A stretch of DNA of 57,809 nt from Pseudomonadota bacterium (GTDB taxonomy: Bacteria > Desulfobacterota > Desulfovibrionia > Desulfovibrionales > Desulfovibrionaceae): positions 1 through 57,809 of the forward strand of contig JAEZYD010000059.1 of the NCBI GenBank assembly GCA_023419375.1, in the 5' to 3' direction. Every line of letters starts with the position of its first letter. The first letter of the stretch is position 1. Of this stretch, positions 8,337-16,302 are shown in pieces. The notes beneath the pieces were generated by a model. That model ran no database searches. It saw nothing but the letters and a program-made list of their open reading frames with translations, and was not told the DNA's origin. The position numbers and the translations under genes were made by a program.

Positions 8337-10496
8337 ATGCGTGCCCAACCATTGCGAAAGAACCTGCGGCGGCCCGTACCGCTGACCGCCGGGCTTGCGG
8401 CCCGGCTGCCCCTGCTGGCCCTGCTTGCGGCGGCTCTTGTGGTCGGCCTGTGCCTTGCGGCCTGCACAAAGCACAGCGGCACGGCAACGTCCCTGCGCCG
8501 CGAGCAGCCTGCAGGAAACGCATCCCTGCTGCCGCGCGCGGATCCGGGGTATCTGCAATGGCTTGAGCGCCAGTCCATGCTTGGCTCCACCCAGGAACTG
8601 ACAGGGCAGGTTTCCGGCACGGATCTTATCTGGCGCAACAGCGCCTCGGCGCGGCGCGTGCCCCTGCTGCTTACCGCCGCGCCCAACTGGTTTGACGTCA
8701 ACCCGCACAGCCTTGGCGCGGGGCAACCAGCCCTGCGGGCGCTGGCCCAACCCGGCGTGGACGCCTTTTGGGCGCAAGCGGGCTTTGGCGGGCTTTTTCT
8801 GGCTCCCTTGGGCGAAAAGGGCGACATCTGGAGCGCCCACGCGGCTTCCGCACTGCCTGACGCAGCATCCGAGGCGGGCGACAACGTCACCGCCCTGCGG
8901 CCAGACCCATCACTGGGCACCGGCGAGGATTTTTCGCGGCTGACTGCAAGGCTCGATCAGGCGCAGATGCAGATGGGCGGCGAACTCCCCCCCTCCGCAA
9001 CGGGCCTGGGGCCGGATTTTATTCTTCAGGCGCGCCGGGCCTCGCGCTTTGACGGCCTGTATGCCATGATGTCTGTGCCGCAGAAAGACTGGGATATTTT
9101 GCCCGCCACCGCTGGCGAATGGGACTGCCTGCCCCTGCGCCAGACCGCTGTGGCGGAATTGCGCAAACGGGGCGTTGTTCCTGATCTGCTGCGGCGCGAC
9201 ACCCTTGACTGGGCAACCCCCGGCGGCTGGGCCGTCACCGGCGAAGTGCGCGGCGCGGATGGTCAGGTGCGGCGCTGGGTTTACCGCTACAGCGGCAATG
9301 CCCTGCGCCCCGTACTGTTGTGGCAGGATCCTTCCGGTCAGGCCCGACGTGTATTTTCCGCAGCTGTTATCCAGCACACGGGCTTGCAGCAGCAAACGCT
9401 GGCGGGCATCAGGCTGGAGGCCCTCATGGGTCTTGACGCGCAGGTGGAAGGCCAGAGCGGGGGCAGAACAGACCCTTCGGCGCTGGTTCCGGGGCTTGAA
9501 GCGCTGGAATCCCTGGCGGGCGAGGTGCACCGCTACGGCGGATGGGCCGTGCAGGACGATGTGCTGCCCCCATCGCTGACCAAGGCGGTGCTTGCCACAG
9601 CCGTGGATTTCAGCCGCGACAGCATTACCCCGGCTGCCGCAGGATACGCCTTGCTGAGCGGCGATGCCGCGCCCCTGGGCGCACTGCTCAAGGCCTCGCT
9701 GACGGCGGGCGTTGACCACAGCCGCCTTGCGCGTGGATTGCGGGACAGGCAATATGTTGACTGGCGTCCCCTGCTGGATCTGCCGGACGGTCAGGCGCTT
9801 GTGCGCCGCGCGCAGTCCCTTGCCAAGGGCGCGCCAGAGGCCTCGGGGCTGCCCGTCACCCAGGCGGAACTGGCCGCTCGCGCCCTTGGGCTTGACGCTG
9901 CCAGCGCCGTGCGCCCTGATCACGCGCAAGCCATGGAATCCGCCTGCCTGCTCATGCTGGGCTGGCGCATTGGCTTGCCGGGTCTGACATTTTTAAGCCC
10001 GCAGGATATTACAGGCGCGCTGGGGTTGCCGCAGGGTTCGGGCAAGGGCGCGTCCAGCGCGGGCAGCGTGCCCCTGTGGGGGGCCACAAACCTGCCCGGC
10101 GGGCAAAGCCCCGCCACATTGGCCTTTGGCCCGCTGGACATGCAGTGGAGCCGGGAAACAAGTTTTGCCAGACAGATTGCCCGCCTGTTGCAGGCCAGAC
10201 GCGCCACAGGGCTTGCCTCTGGCCGCCTTGTGCAGGTGGTGAGCGGCCCAGCAGGCTGCGTGGCGACCCTGAGTTCCCTGCCGGGCGGCGGCTACTGGCT
10301 GCTGGCTGCCAATTTTTCAGACCGGAAACAACACCTTGCCTGCCCCCTGCCCGCTGGCGCGCAAGGCCCCGCGCGTGATGTGCTGAACGGCCAGAGCCTG
10401 CCCACGGGGCGCGCCGTAGAAATTGACCTCGAAGCCCGTCAGGCGCGACATATCCTGCTTGGCGAGCCGAAAACGCATGAAGGAGCGATGCCATGA
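8337..10496 (+). CDS. Predicted lipoprotein with a degenerate amylase (GH13/trehalose-synthase-like) fold
   Basis: 719 residues. The N-terminus is basic, then hydrophobic, then LCLAAC with the lipobox Cys at residue 43, so it is probably lipid-anchored to the envelope. GVDAFWAQAGFGGLFLAPLG recalls the early strand of amylase-family barrels. The last ~110 residues (ARLLQARRATGLASGRLVQV, then GGYWLLAANFSD) recall the C-terminal beta domain of trehalose synthase/maltosyltransferase proteins. No convincing catalytic Asp/Glu/Asp motifs of GH13 were found, so it may be a non-catalytic relative. The chosen start is ATG at 8337; an in-frame ATG at 8283 lies inside mazG. Its stop overlaps the next gene by 4 bases (ATGA), which argues for coupled translation and joint function. 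The fold assignment is an inference. Confidence 0.6.
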   Translation: MRAQPLRKNLRRPVPLTAGLAARLPLLALLAAALVVGLCLAACTKHSGTATSLRREQPAGNASLLPRADPGYLQWLERQSMLGSTQELTGQVSGTDLIWRNSASARRVPLLLTAAPNWFDVNPHSLGAGQPALRALAQPGVDAFWAQAGFGGLFLAPLGEKGDIWSAHAASALPDAASEAGDNVTALRPDPSLGTGEDFSRLTARLDQAQMQMGGELPPSATGLGPDFILQARRASRFDGLYAMMSVPQKDWDILPATAGEWDCLPLRQTAVAELRKRGVVPDLLRRDTLDWATPGGWAVTGEVRGADGQVRRWVYRYSGNALRPVLLWQDPSGQARRVFSAAVIQHTGLQQQTLAGIRLEALMGLDAQVEGQSGGRTDPSALVPGLEALESLAGEVHRYGGWAVQDDVLPPSLTKAVLATAVDFSRDSITPAAAGYALLSGDAAPLGALLKASLTAGVDHSRLARGLRDRQYVDWRPLLDLPDGQALVRRAQSLAKGAPEASGLPVTQAELAARALGLDAASAVRPDHAQAMESACLLMLGWRIGLPGLTFLSPQDITGALGLPQGSGKGASSAGSVPLWGATNLPGGQSPATLAFGPLDMQWSRETSFARQIARLLQARRATGLASGRLVQVVSGPAGCVATLSSLPGGGYWLLAANFSDRKQHLACPLPAGAQGPARDVLNGQSLPTGRAVEIDLEARQARHILLGEPKTHEGAMP

Positions 10497-12661
10497 CCCA
10501 GAACAGCGCCCAGAATCCCGAAGACCAGACTGCCTGTCAGTCCGGGGGCCAGCAGACAAGCGCGGAAGGGGCACACGCCCAATCCGAAGCGCAAGCTGCC
10601 AAGGCGGTTTCCCAGCCAGCTGCACCGGCTCCTGAACCTGCTGGCGCGGCACAGGCCGCTGCGAGCGCCGCAGCAGCCGCACCTCAGGCCGAAGGCGCAG
10701 CGCCCAAGGCTTCCCGCCCGGTGACGATCTCGGCCAAGGGATTCAGGGGAATGTTCGGCAACTCCGGCAAGGAAGGCAAATCCGCTGCCTCTGCAAAACC
10801 CGCAGAATCCGCTCCTCAGTCAGCCGCTCCCGGTTTTGCCGACAATATTTTTGACGCAGCCAGCGTTGTTGGGCCGCTTGCGCTCTTGGTCATCATGCTG
10901 GCCCAGGCCTGGCCCGCCCTTATGGGGCACAGCCTGTACTGTCCGCGTGAAGCCGCTGGTATTCTGGCCTTTACCCAAACCGCGCAGAGCGGCATGTGGC
11001 TTGCCCCGGTTGGCGACGGTCTTTCGCAATGGCCCGTATTTTTCTGGTTTGTGCGCGGTATTGAAGCCCTGCTTACCAAGGCCGCGCCGCAGTTTGCCCA
11101 TCTGCTCTTTCCCCTGGCTGCCATGGCCGGAACCCTGATTTGCCTTTTGGCTGTGTGGGTTCTGGGCCGTGTTGCCGGGCTGGATCGCCGGGCCGCGCTG
11201 GCTGGCGGCATGCTGCTGCTCTGCGCGCCCATCTTTGCGCCGCTCTCCACCTTTACCGGACCGGAAGCCCTGGCCGCAGCAGTGACCCTGCTTTCCCTTG
11301 CCTGCCTTTGCCACGGCTGGCAGCAGCCGGGAACGACCATCACCCTGCCTCTGGGTTTTGCACTGGCGGCATTGGCTGGCCTGACGGGCGGCCTTTTCCA
11401 TCTGTTGCTGCCCGTGCTGACCAGTCTGGCCTCTCTGCTTTGGCGTTGCGGATTCCGCCGCGCGCAAAAAGCGGACGGCCTTGTGGGTTTTGTGCTCATG
11501 CTGGCCATGATCGGTTGCTGGCTCGCTGTTGTCATGCTCTGGCATCAGCCGGAAGGATACCTCAAGAACCTTGGCACCCAGCTTGTAACCTGGCCCATCA
11601 CCAAGGCTACCTGGTGGAAGCCCCTCGCCTTTGCGGCTCTGGGCCTGCTGCCCTGGCTGGCTGTTATCTGCGGTGTTTCCTGGGCGCGCGTGCTGCGCAC
11701 CGCCCCTGCTGATCTGGCCGCCTCCCGCAAGGAAAAAGCCGGAATGGCCTTTTTGTGGATAGCCCTTGTGTTCGCCTGCCTGCTGAGTATTTTTGCTGCC
11801 GACATGGTGGGCGCTGCCGTGTGCACGGCCTGCCTTGCGGCCCTCCTGCTGGGCAAGGCCCTGCTGCGCCTGCCCGTTGCCGGAGCCAAACTGTTTTACA
11901 TCATTGCGGCCCTGTGCCTGCTGCACGCCAGCATGGCACTGGTGGCAGCCGGCTTTGGCTACACGCTTGACTGGCTTGGCAAGTTCTTCCACTTTACGCT
12001 TACAGAAAGCCAGCGCACCGCCGTGCTCGGCCTCAAGGCCCTGCCCGTGCTTGGCGGCATTGGCATAGTGGCGGCGGTACTGCTTGCCCGTCTGGTGCGC
12101 CGTGGCGCGCATGGCGGCACCAGCGGCTCGCTCGTGATGTGCGCGGTCATTGCTGTTGTTCTGGCCCAGCCCGCATCGCTCATGCTCATGCCGCAGTTGG
12201 CAAAAACGCCCGAGGCTCAGGTAAAGAGCCTGAGCGCCATCCTGACGCCCGCACCTGCTGCCCCGGCTGTTCTGGCTCCTGCGGCGACCCCGGCCCCCGC
12301 GCCTGAAGCTCCCGCAGCAGCCCCTGCCGAAGCCCCTAAACTTGAACCCGCCGCCCCGGCGACTGCGCCTGAATCCGCGCCCGCTGCTCCGGCTGAAAAG
12401 CCCGCTCCAGTACAGGAACCTGCGGCCGCCCCTGCCGCCGCGCAACCTGCGGAAGCATCTGCTCCCCAAACTGCGGCACCTGCGGTTCCGGCTGCTCCGA
12501 ATGAAGCTCCCGCAGCTGCGCCTGCGCCGAGTCCTGCCGATGCAGCCAAGGAACTCGCCAAGGAAGTGGTCAAGGAAGCCGCCCCCGCCGCGCCAGCGGA
12601 ACAGACCCCTGCTGCGCAACCAGAGCAACCCAAGGAAGCGCCCAAGGCTCCTGCCAACTAG
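10493..12661 (+). CDS. GT-C fold membrane glycosyltransferase (ArnT/PMT-like) with Ala/Pro-rich ends
   Basis: 722 residues. About 110 N-terminal residues are Ala/Gln/Pro-rich and probably cytoplasmic. A hydrophobic core of about 12 segments starts near residue 119 (ALLVIMLAQAWPALMG). YCPREAAGI soon after the first segment resembles the acidic/Arg loop of GT39/ArnT-type enzymes that use polyprenyl-phosphate sugars. The last ~130 residues are a run of Ala/Pro/Glu (PAPVQEPAAAPAAAQ type). AAGGAG precedes the start by 7 bases. It overlaps the amylase-like lipoprotein gene, which suggests the two act on the same envelope glycan. Family membership is moderately supported; sugar and acceptor are unknown. 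Confidence 0.65.
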   Translation: MTQNSAQNPEDQTACQSGGQQTSAEGAHAQSEAQAAKAVSQPAAPAPEPAGAAQAAASAAAAAPQAEGAAPKASRPVTISAKGFRGMFGNSGKEGKSAASAKPAESAPQSAAPGFADNIFDAASVVGPLALLVIMLAQAWPALMGHSLYCPREAAGILAFTQTAQSGMWLAPVGDGLSQWPVFFWFVRGIEALLTKAAPQFAHLLFPLAAMAGTLICLLAVWVLGRVAGLDRRAALAGGMLLLCAPIFAPLSTFTGPEALAAAVTLLSLACLCHGWQQPGTTITLPLGFALAALAGLTGGLFHLLLPVLTSLASLLWRCGFRRAQKADGLVGFVLMLAMIGCWLAVVMLWHQPEGYLKNLGTQLVTWPITKATWWKPLAFAALGLLPWLAVICGVSWARVLRTAPADLAASRKEKAGMAFLWIALVFACLLSIFAADMVGAAVCTACLAALLLGKALLRLPVAGAKLFYIIAALCLLHASMALVAAGFGYTLDWLGKFFHFTLTESQRTAVLGLKALPVLGGIGIVAAVLLARLVRRGAHGGTSGSLVMCAVIAVVLAQPASLMLMPQLAKTPEAQVKSLSAILTPAPAAPAVLAPAATPAPAPEAPAAAPAEAPKLEPAAPATAPESAPAAPAEKPAPVQEPAAAPAAAQPAEASAPQTAAPAVPAAPNEAPAAAPAPSPADAAKELAKEVVKEAAPAAPAEQTPAAQPEQPKEAPKAPAN

Positions 12662-12708
12662 CCAGACGAAACCCATATCAGCTCGGCGCAGACCGCGCTC
12701 GCAATACC

Positions 12709-12735
12709 AAGGCCCCTCTCACGAGGGGCCTTTTC
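12709..12735 (+). terminator. Terminator after the GT-C gene
   Basis: AAGGCCCCT pairs with AGGGGCCTT around a 6-base loop and TTTTCT follows. It lies about 50 bases beyond the stop at 12661 and closes the plus-strand operon that begins at 7006. Confidence 0.88.
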
Positions 12736-12868
12736 TATGGCATTATGCTTCAGAATGCTCCCAGCGGGGAGGTCACACACCAGCGGGCGTCTTATGGTGC
12801 AGAACGTTTGGGCATCACCTTTGCCTTCGTTTGCAGACAAGAAGCGCTGTGGCCAACAGCCCGCAACT

Positions 12869-12900
12869 AAAAAAGGCCCCGGAATCAACCGGAGCCTTTC
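12869..12900 (-). terminator. Terminator after the glpX/exported-protein unit
   Basis: On the minus strand AAAGGCTCCGG pairs with CCGGGGCCTTT, followed by a T run and AGT. It faces the terminator at 12709-12735 across a short convergent gap in which nothing else was seen. Confidence 0.85.
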
Positions 12901-12945
12901 ATCAATCTTTTTTGCGCCCGTACTGCGGGCATGGCGCTGAATACC

Positions 12946-13473
12946 CTATTTGTTTATGGGCGGCACATCGCCACCAGCTTTGAGCATGGTGCCGAGGTGA
13001 CGCCGCGCAAGGGCAAGCTCGCCTTCTGAAACTTCGGGCATATCCTTTGAGCGCGCGCCGCTCATGTCGTTGCCTTCTTCCACAATGGAAAGAGCGGCGG
13101 CCATGCGGCCCATGACGCAGAAAAAGCGCACCGGGTTCCAGTTATGCGCCTGCACCCAGGCAGCGGCATTGGGCGAATAGAGAAAATCCGCCTTGTTGTT
13201 GCGCATAATGGGGTGGGCTTCTTCATTATTGCCCTTGGCCCAGGCCCGGAACTGCGGCAGAAGTTCAAGAAAGTCCAGCAGTTCCTTGTCCGTCACCGGG
13301 GGCTGTTTTTCATACACATTAACGCTTGCGCTGGAGCTGGGGGCAGGCTGCTCCGCCTTTTTCTTGGCGGCAGGAGCCTGTGCGGCCTCGGCCATGCCGG
13401 GGGCGACTACCACCAGCGGCAGGGCCAGCACCAATGCCGCAAAAACACCGCAGAGAGATGAAATTTTATTCAT
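12946..13473 (-). CDS. Exported protein of unknown function
   Basis: 175 residues. A classical signal peptide (residues 1 to ~30, ending near GMAEAAQA) is followed by an Ala/Lys/Pro/Ser-rich linker and a small helical domain of about 115 residues (LLDFLELLPQFRAWAKG, WVQAHNWNPVRFFCVMGRMAAAL). No known family was recognised. Its ATG follows the glpX stop directly (TGAATG), so it is translated from the glpX transcript and shares its terminator. It is probably periplasmic. Confidence 0.7.
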   Translation of the reverse strand: MNKISSLCGVFAALVLALPLVVVAPGMAEAAQAPAAKKKAEQPAPSSSASVNVYEKQPPVTDKELLDFLELLPQFRAWAKGNNEEAHPIMRNNKADFLYSPNAAAWVQAHNWNPVRFFCVMGRMAAALSIVEEGNDMSGARSKDMPEVSEGELALARRHLGTMLKAGGDVPPINK

Positions 13474-14457
13474 TCAATACCGAACCGCGCTAAATTTCGA
13501 GAGTCTGTCCATATTATGGTAAGACTCCACATATCGCAGGGTGCCGGTTTTGCCGCGCAAAACCAGCGAATGGGTAACGGCGTACTTGGCACTGTAGCGT
13601 ACGCCCCTCAAAAAATCACCGCCGGAAATACCCGTGGCGGCAAAGAAGCAGTCATCGCTGCGCACCAGATCATGCACTGTGAGCACTTCGCGCGCGTCAA
13701 TGCCCGCTTCGGTGATGGCTTCTTTTTCCACATACGACTGGGGATCCAGACGGGCCAGAATCTGCCCGCCCATGCCCTTGATGGCGCAGGCAGACAACAC
13801 GCCCTCGGGGGTGCCGCCCGTACCCATCATGATATCAACTTCAGAACGGGGATCAACAGCCATGAGCGCGCCAGCCACGTCGCCGTCGGTTTGCAGCTGA
13901 ATGCGCGCGCCAGCCTGGCGGATCTCCGTAATAAGCTTTTCGTGCCGGGGCTTGTCGAGCACAAAGACCACAAGGTCCTGCACGCTCTTGCCCATGGCCT
14001 TGGCCACGTTGGCCAGATTGACCTTTACCGGCGCATCGAGATCAACCACGTTGCGGGCCTCGCGGGGCACCACCAGCTTCTGCATGTAATAGCTGGGGCC
14101 GGGGTTGAACATGCTGCCGCTGGGGGCTACGCCCACCACCGAAATGGCGTTGGGGCGGCCATAGGCCAGCAGATTGGTGCCTTCCACAGGATCAACGGCC
14201 ACGTCCAGGCTGGGGCCGCAGCCCTTGCCGACCTTTTCGCCGTTAAAGAGCATGGGGGCATTGTCTTTTTCGCCCTCGCCGATAATGACCAGGCCATCAA
14301 TACTGAGGGTGGCGAAGCTGACGCGCATGGCGTCAACGGCGGCGCCGTCACCGGCTTCCTTGTCTCCCCGACCGAGCCAGCGGGCCGATGCAAGGGCCGC
14401 AGCCTCGGTAATGCGAACAATGTCCAGAGCCAGATTTTTCTCCGGTGCTTCCGCCAT
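13474..14457 (-). CDS. glpX: Fructose-1,6-bisphosphatase, class II
   Basis: 327 residues. It removes the 1-phosphate of fructose 1,6-bisphosphate in gluconeogenesis, in the cytoplasm. Visible motifs are GEGEKDNAPML and DPVEGTNLLAYGRPNA (metal and substrate ligands) and MMGTGGTPEGVLSA. ATG at 14457 has GGAGG 5 bases upstream; a GTG four codons earlier overlaps that site and is rejected. It is followed without a gap by the exported protein gene. Confidence 0.95.
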   Translation of the reverse strand: MAEAPEKNLALDIVRITEAAALASARWLGRGDKEAGDGAAVDAMRVSFATLSIDGLVIIGEGEKDNAPMLFNGEKVGKGCGPSLDVAVDPVEGTNLLAYGRPNAISVVGVAPSGSMFNPGPSYYMQKLVVPREARNVVDLDAPVKVNLANVAKAMGKSVQDLVVFVLDKPRHEKLITEIRQAGARIQLQTDGDVAGALMAVDPRSEVDIMMGTGGTPEGVLSACAIKGMGGQILARLDPQSYVEKEAITEAGIDAREVLTVHDLVRSDDCFFAATGISGGDFLRGVRYSAKYAVTHSLVLRGKTGTLRYVESYHNMDRLSKFSAVRY

Positions 14458-14524
14458 GATATCCTCCACTCAGATCAGCGTTGTGCAACACATTGCTCTT
14501 ACCCCAGTGCGTTGCGGGCTTCAA

Positions 14525-14551
14525 GGAAAAACCCCCGCCCTTGGGGGCGGG
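14525..14551 (-). terminator. Terminator after nadE
   Basis: On the minus strand CCCGCCC pairs with GGGCGGG around CCAA, with GGTTTTT after it. It lies about 55 bases beyond the nadE stop and upstream of glpX, so nadE and glpX are probably separate transcripts. Confidence 0.85.
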
Positions 14552-14604
14552 CCATGCGGCAACCCTTGCGCCGCACAGCCCTTTCCATACTTTTTTTATG
14601 CAGC

Positions 14605-16284
14605 CTATTTATTGGGCAGGCTGAAACGCCCGGCAACGGGCGTCTGCCAGCCGCCGCCAAAGGGCATGCGGCTCATGTAAAGCGACAAAGGCTCCTGACG
14701 GCGCTTGAATTCAGCCCGGAACAGCTTGTCGCGCACTTCCATGCGCGCTGCCGAAAGCGGGCCGGATTCGGCCTCCGCAGGCTGCAACAGGTCTTCAAGA
14801 ATCGGATCCAGATCCTCATAGGGCAACAGGCTGTCCGAATCTTTCTGACCGGGACGCAGCTCCGCAGACGGAGCCTTGGTGAAAATTTCATCGGGGATGA
14901 TCTCTGCCCCGCGATGGGCGTTGTACCAGCGGCCAACTGCATACACCTGAGTTTTTGTCAGGTCGCCGATAACGGCCAGCGCGCCCACGGAATCGCCGTA
15001 CAGGGTGCAGTAGCCCATGGCCCCCTCGCTCTTGTTGCCCGTATTGAGCACAAGGGCGTTGGCCCTGTTGGCCAACGAGGTGATGAGCGTGCCGCGGATG
15101 CGGGCCTGCACGTTTTCAAAGGTCACGTCGCCGGGCTTTTCTTCAAAAAGGTCAAGGCCGGGCTTGAGCGCGGTGGCAAAAGCCTCCATGAGCGGGCCAA
15201 TGGGCAGGGTCACGGTGGTGATGCCCAGATTTTCCGCCAGTTTGGCGGCGTCCGTCAGCGACCCCTCGCTGCTGTGGGGCGAGGGCAGGAGCACGCCGGT
15301 GACGTTTTGCGCGCCAAGGGCCTCCACCGCCACGCTGCACACCAGGGCGGAATCCATGCCGCCGGAAATGGCTACGATGCCCTTCTCCGCCCCGCATTTG
15401 CGCACAAAATCCCGTGTGCCGAGCACAAGAGCGCGCCAGTAATCTTCTTCAACGCAGGCGGCCAGCGGTTCCGGGGTTTTTACTGCACCCTGCCCGCGCG
15501 CGGTATCCACCACAAGCACGTCTTCCGCAAAAGCCTTGCCCCGGGCAAGCAACTGCCCGGTGGGATCAAAAACCAGGCTCTGCCCGTTGTACACGCGGCT
15601 GTCGTTGCCGCCCACCATGTTCACCGAAAACATATGTACATGATGCCGGGCCGCCACATGTGAAAGCAGGTGTTCGTCCGTTTCCTGCGCGCCCACGCTG
15701 AAGGGCGCAGCCGCCATGTGCACAAGGGCGTCCACGCCGCGCTGCACCAGCTCCATCAGAGGATTATGACCGCTGGCGTAGCGGGTTTTCCAGAACGAAG
15801 CGTCTTCGCTCTGGGCATCCTCGCAGAGCACAACGCCGATGCGCCAGCCGCCCATGGTGACAATACCGCACGAAATGCCGCGGTCAAAATAGCGGGCGTC
15901 CTCATCTGTGGATTCGGCCACGGTGTTCTGGCCCTGATTCTGATACACCTTGCGCGAAACAACCTGCCAGCCGCCCTTTTCAACCAACACTGCCGCGTTG
16001 GAAAGCAGGCCCGAGGCATACACGCTGGGCACAGGCGCGCCCACAAGCACGGAAGGGCCGTCCTTGAGTTCTGCGGCCATGATATCCAGAGCCTTGAGGC
16101 AACCCGCCGCAAAACCCTGAGCGCAGAGGTAGTGGCCGGGGGCCACGCCGCAAAGCGCCAGCTCCGGCGTAACGCACAGGTTTGCCCCTGCTGCGCCAGC
16201 CTGACGGGCGGTGCTGATGATACGTTCCAGATTTCCGGCCACGTCGCCGGTAACGGTATTGCACTGCAATAGGGCGATTTTCAT
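14605..16284 (-). CDS. nadE: Glutamine-dependent NAD+ synthetase
   Basis: 559 residues, the usual two-domain length. The N-terminal nitrilase-like glutaminase shows its Glu (TPELALCG), Lys region (SRKVYQNQGQN) and Cys (GVVLCEDAQ). The C-terminal synthetase has the PP-loop AISGGMDSALV near residue 305. It converts deamido-NAD to NAD using ammonia from glutamine. GGGAGG lies 7 bases before the ATG. It lies 18 bases downstream of the UbiD-family gene on the same strand, so a Nudix-ubiD-nadE transcript is likely. Confidence 0.95.
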   Translation of the reverse strand: MKIALLQCNTVTGDVAGNLERIISTARQAGAAGANLCVTPELALCGVAPGHYLCAQGFAAGCLKALDIMAAELKDGPSVLVGAPVPSVYASGLLSNAAVLVEKGGWQVVSRKVYQNQGQNTVAESTDEDARYFDRGISCGIVTMGGWRIGVVLCEDAQSEDASFWKTRYASGHNPLMELVQRGVDALVHMAAAPFSVGAQETDEHLLSHVAARHHVHMFSVNMVGGNDSRVYNGQSLVFDPTGQLLARGKAFAEDVLVVDTARGQGAVKTPEPLAACVEEDYWRALVLGTRDFVRKCGAEKGIVAISGGMDSALVCSVAVEALGAQNVTGVLLPSPHSSEGSLTDAAKLAENLGITTVTLPIGPLMEAFATALKPGLDLFEEKPGDVTFENVQARIRGTLITSLANRANALVLNTGNKSEGAMGYCTLYGDSVGALAVIGDLTKTQVYAVGRWYNAHRGAEIIPDEIFTKAPSAELRPGQKDSDSLLPYEDLDPILEDLLQPAEAESGPLSAARMEVRDKLFRAEFKRRQEPLSLYMSRMPFGGGWQTPVAGRFSLPNK

Positions 16285-16302
16285 GCCGATGCCTCCCCCA
16301 GG

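Noticed and set aside
13516..15663. 715-codon plus-strand frame opposite glpX and nadE
   Set aside because: It spans two unrelated well-supported minus-strand genes and their terminator and shows no domain; it exists because GC-rich antisense frames lack stops.
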